DNA of 64,000 bases. It comes from Synechococcus sp. CC9311. GTDB taxonomy: Bacteria > Cyanobacteriota > Cyanobacteriia > PCC-6307 > Cyanobiaceae. This document shows positions 26,094 through 33,789 of this stretch, piece after piece (position 1 is the first letter of the stretch; every line of letters begins with the position of its first letter). Both the position numbers and the translations under genes were made by a program. The notes beneath the pieces are model-generated. The model searched no databases. It was not told where the DNA came from and saw nothing but the letters and a program-made list of their open reading frames with translations. Where the stretch lies: assembly GCF_000014585.1 (NCBI RefSeq), contig NC_008319.1, positions 620,001-684,000 of the forward strand, written 5' to 3'.

Positions 26094-26813
26094 TTAAGTG
26101 GAGGAACTGTCTAGAAGCCAGACACAGAGTAAACCGATAAAGAAGGCCACATTCACGATACTTGAATCATTTTCTCCGCGAGAATGAGCTTCCTTCATGA
26201 CTTCTTCCACGACCAAATAAATCAGAGCTGCGGTGCCGAAGGCCAGCATTCCGGTTAAGGCCGGGCCATGGAGATCATTGGTCAGGTATTTGCTTAATGT
26301 CAAACCTACTAGGTATGTCAGAGCCATCACTCCACCAGCCAATCTGCTGCGCCATCGTCCAGCTCCCCGTCCCAATAATGTCCCGAGACCTAAGGTTGCT
26401 AGCCCCATTTCGAGTCCGACAGCTACAGGAATTACCCATTTCTGTTGGGCTGCCTCGTTACTGATTCCAACTACTAAACCATCTATCAGGCTGTCTACTA
26501 CAAAAGGGAATATCAGTAGGAGCATCGGTTGAGACTGATTGCCATTAGAGCTCGCTTTGGGACCATGCAGAAGAGTGTTGATCACCAACAGAAGAACGAA
26601 TCCGAGGCAGAAGCCAATTGCGAGAGCGTATGGATGATCATTGCGGCTAGCAGCTGGCATTAGATCCGCTGCGGCGATACCGAGAACTAAACCACCAACT
26701 AAATGGGCGACAATTCCGCGCAGGAGTTTGCCTGGATTGAATCGGCTAGCGAGAATCCCACCGATCGCCATGCTGATGGCAGGAAGAATCAGAATCACGT
26801 CATTATCATGCAA
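26094..26813 (-). CDS. ZIP-like metal transporter
   Basis: A 239-residue protein with about seven to eight membrane helices. Pattern and length fit ZIP-family transporters: FVVDSLIDGLVVGIS corresponds to the metal-binding fourth helix (HxxxDG in typical ZIPs, with Asp instead of His here) and VGLEMGLATLG to the fifth. The His to Asp change means metal choice cannot be assumed. Lies in the metal block between feoAB and the CDF efflux gene. Confident about membrane protein, moderately so about ZIP. Confidence 0.65.
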   Translation of the reverse strand: MHDNDVILILPAISMAIGGILASRFNPGKLLRGIVAHLVGGLVLGIAAADLMPAASRNDHPYALAIGFCLGFVLLLVINTLLHGPKASSNGNQSQPMLLLIFPFVVDSLIDGLVVGISNEAAQQKWVIPVAVGLEMGLATLGLGTLLGRGAGRWRSRLAGGVMALTYLVGLTLSKYLTNDLHGPALTGMLAFGTAALIYLVVEEVMKEAHSRGENDSSIVNVAFFIGLLCVWLLDSSST

Positions 26814-26880
26814 ACAATTAAGTTCATTTTGTTTTGATTGTTTTGTTTGGCGTGTTTAGATGAGATCAACCTTGCTCCAT

Positions 26881-27225
26881 CTAAGTGTATTTGTTTATAA
26901 ATTCAAATATCAAAGAAGAATAAAGCCTTGGAAGATGGCTGTCGTGAATTAAGTCTTTATCTATTGCTTTTTTGTACGCCGCAGCCCTTCGTCTGTAGTT
27001 GTCTTCTAAATCAACTGTTTTCTTCATGCAGTACTTAGTTGGTTGTCCATTGGAGGCAGCCTTGAAATTGTTTTCAAGATTCAAAGCAAGCCTCGCAGTT
27101 TCTGCGAGCCAGTCATTAAGCGCTGAAACATCCTGGGATTCAACAATTAATCTAAGTTCTTCCCATTCAATATTTTTACGTTTCTGAAATCTTTTTGTTA
27201 GCTTTTGAAGGTAACAAGCAATCAC
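26881..27225 (-). CDS. Unknown small helical protein
   Basis: A 114-residue, largely helical, basic protein from GTG 27225. It has a Leu-rich amphipathic segment (LNDWLAETARLALNLENNF) and an Arg/Lys/Tyr-rich middle (YRRRAAAYKKAIDKD). No family recognised. Between two transporter genes on the same strand but with gaps on both sides. Confidence 0.5.
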   Translation of the reverse strand: MIACYLQKLTKRFQKRKNIEWEELRLIVESQDVSALNDWLAETARLALNLENNFKAASNGQPTKYCMKKTVDLEDNYRRRAAAYKKAIDKDLIHDSHLPRLYSSLIFEFINKYT

Positions 27226-27327
27226 GTCTCATGATTTTCTGATTCTTTTAACTTTAATCGGGTTAGCAAGGGGACGCAAGTACATATGATTCGCAGCTCC
27301 TCTTCTGTAAGTTAATCAAAAGATTTA

Positions 27328-28197
27328 TTAATTATCACAGTTATCGTCAACACTTTCCACTTGAAACGTACAATGATCAATGCCTAAACTATTCATTTTG
27401 CTGCTTGCCGTTGAAATTAAATTATGATCAGCTTCGCTTTGCGATAAAGATCGCACTATATGAGCTGTTAGGGCAACTCTTGATGTACTCAAGGGCCAAA
27501 TATGTAAGTGGTGAATCGATTCAACCCCCTTTATGTTTTGGAGCGTAGATTTTACTTTGTTGATGTCAATATAATCAGGAATAGCATCCATTGTTTCTGC
27601 TAATGCTTTTCCTAAAAGTCCAATACCCATCCAGCCAATACTGCAACCTACGAGAAGTCCTGTGAGTGGATCTAACCAGTACCAACCTGTGGCTCCCACC
27701 AAAAGCGTGCTTAAAAGTACAGCCGCAGAAACTGCTGCATCACTGAGTAAATGAACTACAGCACCCTTCCTATTCAGATCATGATCATGATCTCCAAATA
27801 GTTTTGCTGATCCGAGATTCACAATTAGACCAGCAACTGCAGCCCAAGCAATTGGTCCGGTTACTAGAGGAACCGGATTGCTAAATCGTTGAAAGGACTC
27901 AACGCAAAGCACAGCAGAAGCCATCAAAATTAAAACGGCATTTGCTACCGCCGCTAATTGAGTCGAGCGTCCAAGTCCATAGCTAAAACGACTGGTTGGT
28001 GCTCGATGGCCAAGGGTCTCTGCTCCCCAGCCCATGATTAGTCCAATCACATCTCCGAAATTATGGATTGCATCACCGATGAGAGCAATTGAACCAAATG
28101 TGATGCCCACTACAATCTGAAGACCACTTAGGCCTGCATTCAGGGTTATTGACCAACGGAAGGCGTTACGGTGTGCCTGAGATGAATGACGGCTCAC
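27328..28197 (-). CDS. Cation diffusion facilitator (Zn/Fe efflux)
   Basis: A 289-residue CDF antiporter with six membrane helices. Metal-site residues appear as GDAIHNFGD in helix II and HLLSDAAVS in helix V; the His/Asp arrangement is the zinc-type site. A His-containing loop FGDHDHDLNR between helices IV and V and a cytoplasmic C-terminal domain (HHLHIWPLS) complete the family plan. It should export Zn(II) or a similar ion from cytoplasm, balancing the uptake genes nearby. Confidence 0.9.
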   Translation of the reverse strand: MSRHSSQAHRNAFRWSITLNAGLSGLQIVVGITFGSIALIGDAIHNFGDVIGLIMGWGAETLGHRAPTSRFSYGLGRSTQLAAVANAVLILMASAVLCVESFQRFSNPVPLVTGPIAWAAVAGLIVNLGSAKLFGDHDHDLNRKGAVVHLLSDAAVSAAVLLSTLLVGATGWYWLDPLTGLLVGCSIGWMGIGLLGKALAETMDAIPDYIDINKVKSTLQNIKGVESIHHLHIWPLSTSRVALTAHIVRSLSQSEADHNLISTASSKMNSLGIDHCTFQVESVDDNCDN

Positions 28198-28215
28198 AAA
28201 GAATTGTTAAACCAC

Positions 28216-28431
28216 TCATTTTAGTTCAGAATATAGTTTTGGTTGGAAGCCTGTGACATATGCTCTACCTATTTGTACATGAAGACTGAGGCTATTCTCA
28301 TGCCCCCTTGGTACATATTTGACTTCCTCGTAATTGTTATTGTGTAGTGCCACCTCGTTCTGTTCGCTTGGACTGTCTACGTATCCAATTTTGTTGTTCC
28401 ACAACTGAATTTCTCTCGATTTAAATTTCAC
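28216..28431 (-). CDS. Possible small protein
   Basis: A 71-codon frame from GTG 28431, ending YVTGFQPKLYSELK. Composition is protein-like and it lies just upstream of the efflux gene on the same strand, but there is no ribosome site or recognised family. Low certainty. Confidence 0.3.
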   Translation of the reverse strand: MKFKSREIQLWNNKIGYVDSPSEQNEVALHNNNYEEVKYVPRGHENSLSLHVQIGRAYVTGFQPKLYSELK

Positions 28432-28604
28432 TTTTGCTATGGATTGAATTTCTATTCTTTTCTTTGTTTAGGTTTTGAGGTGGTAGATGTTTTGATGTGT
28501 TCTTCGTTGTTTTGTTGGGTTCCCTTATCGTGTCGCCGCAGCTTTCCCTCTTCTTTTTGGTGTTCAGCATTTCAAAACTTTCTCTATGTAGCTGATCCAC
28601 AATG

Positions 28605-28628
28605 AAAAACCCCGCACTTGGCGGGGTT
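28605..28628 (-). terminator. Terminator of second ferritin
   Basis: AACCCCGC and GCGGGGTT pair around ACTTG; the minus strand then reads TTTTT. It lies 80 bases after the ferritin stop. Similar GC-stem terminators recur at 44053 and 45422. Confidence 0.85.
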
Positions 28629-28707
28629 AGGCAGTGTTGATCTGTTTATCAAGAAGCTACAACTTGAAGTGGCATGCTTTTAGTTTGTATAGCCCTTATT
28701 TCAGAAC

Positions 28708-29295
28708 TTATGATTGAAGCTTTGCTGGTTTTGCTTCTTCTTCCCTGAGCTCTGCGTCAATGATCATCATTGCCGCACGCTCATTATTGGCGTACTTGAC
28801 CCTTCCTAATAGATAGGCCGCCTCATGTTCAGAGATTCTCTGATCATCCACAACTGGATCAAGAAATACGGTTGTTCTCTGATCAGAGGCACGCTCAGCT
28901 ATTGAATACAGCAGAAGAACAGAGGTTGTGACGTCTGCTTCCATGCGGAAGACATTGGCGATCACCTCTTCTGGGTCAGGCCATGTCTGACGAGGTGCTT
29001 CAATCGTGTCTAATTCAACTGTCTGACCACGGGAGATCAGGTAGTCAGCGAATTTTGCGGCATGTTCTTGCTCTTGCTTACCCTCATTGCGCAAGTATTC
29101 AGCAAAGCCAGTCAGTTCGCGCTCTGCAAACCAGATCGCTGCTGCGAAGTAGGCCGCTGAAGACTGCCTTTCCAGATTGAGATGGGCTTGTAGCTGTTCC
29201 ACCATCTCTTGTGTCATCGTCTCTGCCATTGCACGACCAGAAGGGCCTGTTGCAATGGCGAGCCTGCCTTGAGCTGTTGCTGGTGTTTGAGTCAT
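28708..29295 (-). CDS. Ferritin of the Synechococcus SynFtn type
   Basis: A 195-residue ferritin. ATG 29295 is preferred over one four codons upstream. The layout matches the SynFtn protein described from Synechococcus CC9311: an N-terminal extension (GPSGRAMAE), NLERQSSAAYFAAAIWFAERELTGF, the ExxH pair QEQEHAAKF, MEADVTTSVLLLYSIAERASD and YLLGRVKYAN. Ferroxidase Glu and His residues are present. Two unlike ferritins in one 7-kb metal block suggest separate roles, such as storage and rapid Fe(II) detoxification; that split is inference. Confidence 0.9.
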   Translation of the reverse strand: MTQTPATAQGRLAIATGPSGRAMAETMTQEMVEQLQAHLNLERQSSAAYFAAAIWFAERELTGFAEYLRNEGKQEQEHAAKFADYLISRGQTVELDTIEAPRQTWPDPEEVIANVFRMEADVTTSVLLLYSIAERASDQRTTVFLDPVVDDQRISEHEAAYLLGRVKYANNERAAMMIIDAELREEEAKPAKLQS

Positions 29296-29798
29296 GATTA
29301 TGTCCAAAAGGAGGACTTCTCTGTTCTATTGCACTTTTGCCAATTTGTAAGGGGTATTAACCGAACATTATCGAGTGATAATATGCTGTTGAGAATCACA
29401 TTCAACTAGACCTTTCTTTCGATGCTTGTATCAAGTAATCCGAACAATTGCTGTTGATAATCTTTTTCAATTAGTGTTTGCCCGTGCTGTGGTTGGTCGA
29501 TTAATTCTCTCTTCAGTGTTTAGCCCTGGTAGGCCCATTGCCTCGATGCTGTGATGAGCCTTGGCTTTAAGCATCGTCATAAACTTATATCGATTAGAGT
29601 CATCGGCCTGATCGTTGACAGCTCTTATTGCAGTGCCTGTTGTCTCCATCGTTGAGGTTAAACGCGTCCTGTTAAAGCCTTTGCGTATCTATCAATACGA
29701 AATTATGAAACAAATAATGCTTCTTGGGCGTTCTGTCTTGCCCTCCTCTATCCTGATGAAGTTGGGACTGTCTCCTAATTTCCTAAGCGTTGATTCAA
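29296..29798. other. Gene-free region between ferritin and peroxiredoxin
   Basis: About 500 bases with divergent promoters implied. One 60-codon minus-strand frame here has no support. I see no clear operator or RNA. Confidence 0.4.
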
Positions 29799-30368
29799 AT
29801 GAAAAGCTTCGATCAAGTGCCAGATGTTGTATTCCATACTCGTGTTCGTGATGAAAGCGTAGGTGGAACCAATCCTTTTGTTTGGAAAGATCGTAGCTCG
29901 GCAGAAATCTTCCACAACAAAAAAGTTGTTCTTTTTTCTCTCCCCGGAGCTTTTACTCCAACCTGTTCTTCTAATCATTTGCCACGATACGAAGAGCTTT
30001 ATGATGAGTTCCGTTCCCAGGGCGTGGATCAGGTGATTTGCCTTTCTGTTAATGATGCTTTCGTCATGTTTCAATGGGGGAAGCATATTGGTGTAAAAAA
30101 TATATTTTTACTGCCTGATGGCAATGGTGAATTTACTCGTAAAATGGGAATGCTGGTTAGCAAAGACAACCTTGGGTTTGGCATGCGTTCTTGGCGATAT
30201 TCAATGCTGGTAGATAATGGGACTATCGAAAAGATTTTTATTGAACCTGGTTTCGCTGACTGCTGCCCTGATGATCCGTTTGAGGTCTCTGATGCCGATA
30301 CGATGATTGCATATCTCAAGGGATCTACTTCGTCGGGAATTGCCAAGCCAAATGATTTTGTGGGATAA
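29799..30368 (+). CDS. Peroxiredoxin, Prx5 type
   Basis: A 189-residue thiol peroxidase. The peroxidatic Cys lies in LPGAFTPTCSSNHLPRY, the Prx5 active-site form, with Arg in the later MRSWRYSMLVDNG. Further Cys occur in ADCCPDD near the C-terminus and could resolve the sulfenate. It reduces H2O2 and organic peroxides in the cytoplasm with glutathione or thioredoxin. Next to iron genes, a role against iron-driven oxidative stress is plausible. Confidence 0.9.
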   Translation: MKSFDQVPDVVFHTRVRDESVGGTNPFVWKDRSSAEIFHNKKVVLFSLPGAFTPTCSSNHLPRYEELYDEFRSQGVDQVICLSVNDAFVMFQWGKHIGVKNIFLLPDGNGEFTRKMGMLVSKDNLGFGMRSWRYSMLVDNGTIEKIFIEPGFADCCPDDPFEVSDADTMIAYLKGSTSSGIAKPNDFVG

Positions 30369-30616
30369 GTTTTATTCCTTAGTTATCGTTCGATAATCTT
30401 CTTTATGAAGCGATAATTTCTCTCCCTTGAGTTGTTTGCTTGCGTCTAGATATGTGTCAAGGCTGTGAAGATCTTTCATGGCCTTGAACCGTTCGAGTTT
30501 TCTCGGTTGATGCGTTTAATCTCGTTGATTGTTTGAAGGTTTTGAGACCATAATTTTTTGATTGTTTTTGTTGATTTGTTTGTCTCTTCGCTGTTTTCGC
30601 AATGCCTGGATCGTTG

Positions 30617-31306
30617 TTAATACTTCAATCTTGCGGTTCGTGGTAGTTCTTCTCGAATCTCACCCACTTCATTGAGTGTTGGATAAGGGCGTTCTTGTTC
30701 TCGGCACCACATCGCCACGTCCGGATAGGCCCACTCGAACAACACATTGTCGTAGTTCTCTGTTGGGATTCCCTCTCCATCGGAGGGGGCAAGTCCAGCT
30801 GCTTCTCGTTGACGCAGTGCCTCAAACAAAAGGGTGGCGGTGGCCACTGACACGTTGAGTGACTGCACCATGCCGCGCATCGGTATGAATACGTCTGTGT
30901 CCATCAGCTTGGTGGCGTTTTCGCTGAGTCCCCATTTTTCTGCTCCTAAAACAAAGGCGGTGGGACCTGTGAAGTCACAGTCGCGGTAATCGAGTGCATC
31001 CACGCTCAGATTGGTGCCATACAGGTGAAAACCTCTGTCTTTCAGTGTTTTAACGGCTTCCTCGATGTTGGGGTGGCTGTGCAAGGGCACCCAGCGTTGA
31101 CTGCCTTGGGCTGTGCTGTTGTAGGTACGTGAGCGGCCACTGAGGCTCACGGCATGAGCTTCAAGGACGCCAACCGCATCGCAGCTGCGCAGGATGGCTG
31201 AGAGGTTGTGGGGTTTGTCCACGTGCTCGACCAGAACGGTGAGGTTGGCCATGCGTTGGTTCAATACCGCACGCAACCGCTCGAAACGACGGGGAAGGAT
31301 GGGCAT
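30617..31306 (-). CDS. trmH: tRNA (guanosine-18-2'-O) methyltransferase TrmH
   Basis: A 229-residue SPOUT methyltransferase. Family motifs are visible in order: NLSAILRSCDAVGV (motif 1), FVLGAEKWGLS (motif 2) and PMRGMVQSLNVSVATATLLF (motif 3, the SAM-binding knot). It methylates G18 in the tRNA D-loop. Stands alone on the minus strand; the next gene is divergent. Confidence 0.93.
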   Translation of the reverse strand: MPILPRRFERLRAVLNQRMANLTVLVEHVDKPHNLSAILRSCDAVGVLEAHAVSLSGRSRTYNSTAQGSQRWVPLHSHPNIEEAVKTLKDRGFHLYGTNLSVDALDYRDCDFTGPTAFVLGAEKWGLSENATKLMDTDVFIPMRGMVQSLNVSVATATLLFEALRQREAAGLAPSDGEGIPTENYDNVLFEWAYPDVAMWCREQERPYPTLNEVGEIREELPRTARLKY

Positions 31307-31435
31307 GGCGCATCGTTCTCTATCCCTGAGGGTATGGGATGCCGCTCTCGGTCACATCCAGACGCATCGTGCGCTGGGCTCAGTCATTGATTTCCCGTTG
31401 GTTTGCAGAACCATGGAATCGTTGCTTCTCACACC

Positions 31436-31762
31436 ATGAAACGCGCCGGGTTTGCTGTTGCTTTGATGCTGCTGTCGGCTGCACCTTCTTTGGCTAGGCC
31501 AATCAATGTCTATGACGATCAATCTGTCTATGTGAATCAGCGTTATGGCGGTTCAGCTCGCGATCCTTGGATCGGTGCAAATCGTCGCGATGTCTATGTG
31601 AACAATCAAGACACCAATAGTTGCATTGAAGGCAGCGTGATCGGAGGTTTGTTGGGTGCTGGCATTGGCGCTGCATTGTCACGGGGCAACGGCCGCTGGG
31701 TGGGTGTTCCTGTTGGTGGTGCCGCTGGCGCTCTACTGGGTTGCCAGGTGGATGGGGGCTGA
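31436..31762 (+). CDS. Secreted glycine-zipper protein
   Basis: A 108-residue protein. ATG 31436 gives a clear signal peptide (KRAGFAVALMLLSAAPSLARP). The C-terminal half has a glycine zipper, GGLLGAGIGAALSRGNGRW then VGGAAGALLG, as in outer-membrane-associated 2TM glycine zipper proteins. Function unknown; likely associated with the envelope. Confidence 0.75.
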   Translation: MKRAGFAVALMLLSAAPSLARPINVYDDQSVYVNQRYGGSARDPWIGANRRDVYVNNQDTNSCIEGSVIGGLLGAGIGAALSRGNGRWVGVPVGGAAGALLGCQVDGG

Positions 31763-31767
31763 TGTCT

Positions 31768-31971
31768 TCATCGACCTCCTGTTGAGCCAAAATTGGCTTC
31801 CAAAATTGCGGCTTGTAAGAGGGTTTGCATGGTGTGTAAATCCTCTTGCTGATAGGGCTCGCCGCCTGGCCAACGCTCGAGTTGGTAGCTCACTGCATCC
31901 AACAGAAGCCTGAGGTCTGCTGGACTTAGGGACAGATCGATTCGTAAATCACCATTGTCTTGGGTTGTCAT
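31768..31971 (-). CDS. Small protein of unknown function
   Basis: A 67-residue protein from ATG 31971 (MTTQDNGDLRIDLSLSPADL), converging with the glycine-zipper gene five bases away. The sequence reads like a compact helical domain (LRLLLDAVSYQLERWPGGEPY). No family recognised by name. Confidence 0.65.
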   Translation of the reverse strand: MTTQDNGDLRIDLSLSPADLRLLLDAVSYQLERWPGGEPYQQEDLHTMQTLLQAAILEANFGSTGGR

Positions 31972-32075
31972 AAGACCTGGAAAGTAAACCTGATCGTTGA
32001 GGTGAGTCGGCCGAGCTATCGAACTGGCTCGCAACGAGCGACCTAGTGGTGGGTTGCTGAGGATTAAAACATTTG

Positions 32076-32453
32076 ATGCACACCACCACTGAAAGGAGTT
32101 TCGATGAGCGGGTTTGGCATGCCGTCAGCTTGATTCCTCATGGTCATTTGGCCACCTATGGCCAGGTGGCTGACTGGATCGGGGCTTGGGGCTGTGCGCG
32201 TCAGGTGGGGTGGGCTCTGCGCCGGCTGAGCTTGCCTTCTGAAGTGCCATGGCAGCGCGTTGTGAATGCCAAAGGACGGATTTCGATGAATCTCAGTCGC
32301 GAGGGGTCCGATTGGATGCAGCGGCAGCTTTTGATCGCAGAGGGAATCCCTGTGGATGGAGAAGGTCGGCTCCCTTTGAAGCGATTTCTCTGGAAGCCGG
32401 ACCTCGAGGCGCTAACTCTAGAGATCAACCAATTCGCCATTGCACGTGAGTGA
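32076..32453 (+). CDS. Alkyltransferase-like (ATL) protein
   Basis: A 125-residue protein of the O6-alkylguanine-DNA alkyltransferase C-terminal fold. It has the helix-turn-helix segment HLATYGQVADWIGAWGCARQVGWAL with the Arg finger, but where the enzymes have PCHRV this has PWQRV: the alkyl-accepting Cys is Trp. Such ATL proteins bind alkylated guanine without repairing it and flag it for nucleotide excision repair. Overlaps the rsmB start by eight bases. Confidence 0.88.
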   Translation: MHTTTERSFDERVWHAVSLIPHGHLATYGQVADWIGAWGCARQVGWALRRLSLPSEVPWQRVVNAKGRISMNLSREGSDWMQRQLLIAEGIPVDGEGRLPLKRFLWKPDLEALTLEINQFAIARE

Positions 32454-33789
32454 GCCCAAAGTCAACGGCGCAAAAATTGGTTTACCGGCCCGTCGTTTGG
32501 CCTTGGAGGTGCTTGAGGCCGTTGCTGCGGGTGCCTATGCCGATGTGGCTCTAGAGCGGGCCCTTCGTCAAAATCCGCTGTCTCCAGCGGATCGTGGCTT
32601 GGCCACCGAGCTTGCCTATGGATGTATTCGCTGGCGTCAATGGCTCGATGGTTGGCTGGATCGTCTTGGCAAAGTTCCAGCTCATAAACAACCGCCCCGG
32701 TTGCGTTGGCTCTTGCATCTCGGCCTCTACCAAGTCCTGCGCATGCAGCGCATCCCTGCTTCAGCTGCGGTGGACACCACGGTGGAGCTTGCTAAGCGTC
32801 AGCGGCTCTCCAAGCTGTCGCCCGTGGTGAATGGGGTGCTTCGCTCGGCCCTTCGCGCCAAGGAGGCCGGCGAGACCCTGCCCGTGCCTGACCAATCCGC
32901 CGAACGTCTGGCGTTGTGTCATTCCCTGCCTGTTTGGTTTGCTGAAAGCTTGTTGAGCTGGTCTGGTCCTGACAAGGCCGAGCGTGTGGCTGTCGCCTGC
33001 AATCAAGTGCCCCCCTTGGATCTGCGGGTGAATCGCTTGTGCAGCTCGCCTGATTTAGTGGCGGCTGAATTGGCTGCGGCGGGGGTACCTACGAAACCGA
33101 TCGATGCTTGCCCTGATGGGTTGCAGGTGCTTGCGCCTGCAGGAGATTTGCGACGTTGGCCTGGTTTTGAACAGGGGCATTGGAGCGTGCAGGATCGATC
33201 TGCCCAGGGGGTTGCTCCGCTGTTAGCGCCTCGGCCTGGAGATCGGATTCTTGATGCTTGCGCCGCTCCTGGCGGGAAGGCAACCCATCTGGCGGAGCTG
33301 ATGGGGGATGGGGGTGAGATCTGGGCGGTGGATCGCTCAGCGGGTCGCTTAAAGCGAGTGGCTGCCAACGCGGCACGCTTGGGATGTGGTTCGATCCATG
33401 CGCTGGCAGCGGATGCGACCAACCTCCTTGAGCAACAGCCCGAATGGCGTGGTTTCTTTCAACGCATCCTGCTGGATGTTCCCTGCTCGGGACTTGGGAC
33501 CTTGTCCAGACATCCAGATGCCCGTTGGCGCGTCACGCCTGCCACGGTGGAGGAGCTGTTGCCGTTGCAAGCGCAATTGCTGGCGGCGATGCTGCCGCTG
33601 CTCGCTCCTGGTGGGCGATTGGTGTACGCAACGTGCACGATTCACCCTGCCGAGAATCTGGCACAGGTCAACAAGCTGCTTCAGGATCATGCTGACTTTC
33701 AGCTGGAGTCCGAGCAGCAGCGCTGGCCAGATCCCGAGGGAGGTGATGGGTTTTACACCGCAGTGATCACTGCACCGGTAAGGGCCTGA
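32446..33789 (+). CDS. rsmB: 16S rRNA m5C967 methyltransferase RsmB
   Basis: A 447-residue protein: an N-terminal NusB-like RNA-binding domain (residues about 10-140) and a C-terminal methyltransferase. DACAAPGGKATHLAEL binds SAM, and the catalytic Cys lies in DVPCSGLGTLSRHPD, with a second conserved Cys in TCTIHPAEN. GTG 32446 is the likely start; a TTG two codons earlier is possible. It overlaps the ATL gene before it and, tail to tail, the penicillin-binding protein gene by 23 bases. Confidence 0.92.
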   Translation: MSEPKVNGAKIGLPARRLALEVLEAVAAGAYADVALERALRQNPLSPADRGLATELAYGCIRWRQWLDGWLDRLGKVPAHKQPPRLRWLLHLGLYQVLRMQRIPASAAVDTTVELAKRQRLSKLSPVVNGVLRSALRAKEAGETLPVPDQSAERLALCHSLPVWFAESLLSWSGPDKAERVAVACNQVPPLDLRVNRLCSSPDLVAAELAAAGVPTKPIDACPDGLQVLAPAGDLRRWPGFEQGHWSVQDRSAQGVAPLLAPRPGDRILDACAAPGGKATHLAELMGDGGEIWAVDRSAGRLKRVAANAARLGCGSIHALAADATNLLEQQPEWRGFFQRILLDVPCSGLGTLSRHPDARWRVTPATVEELLPLQAQLLAAMLPLLAPGGRLVYATCTIHPAENLAQVNKLLQDHADFQLESEQQRWPDPEGGDGFYTAVITAPVRA

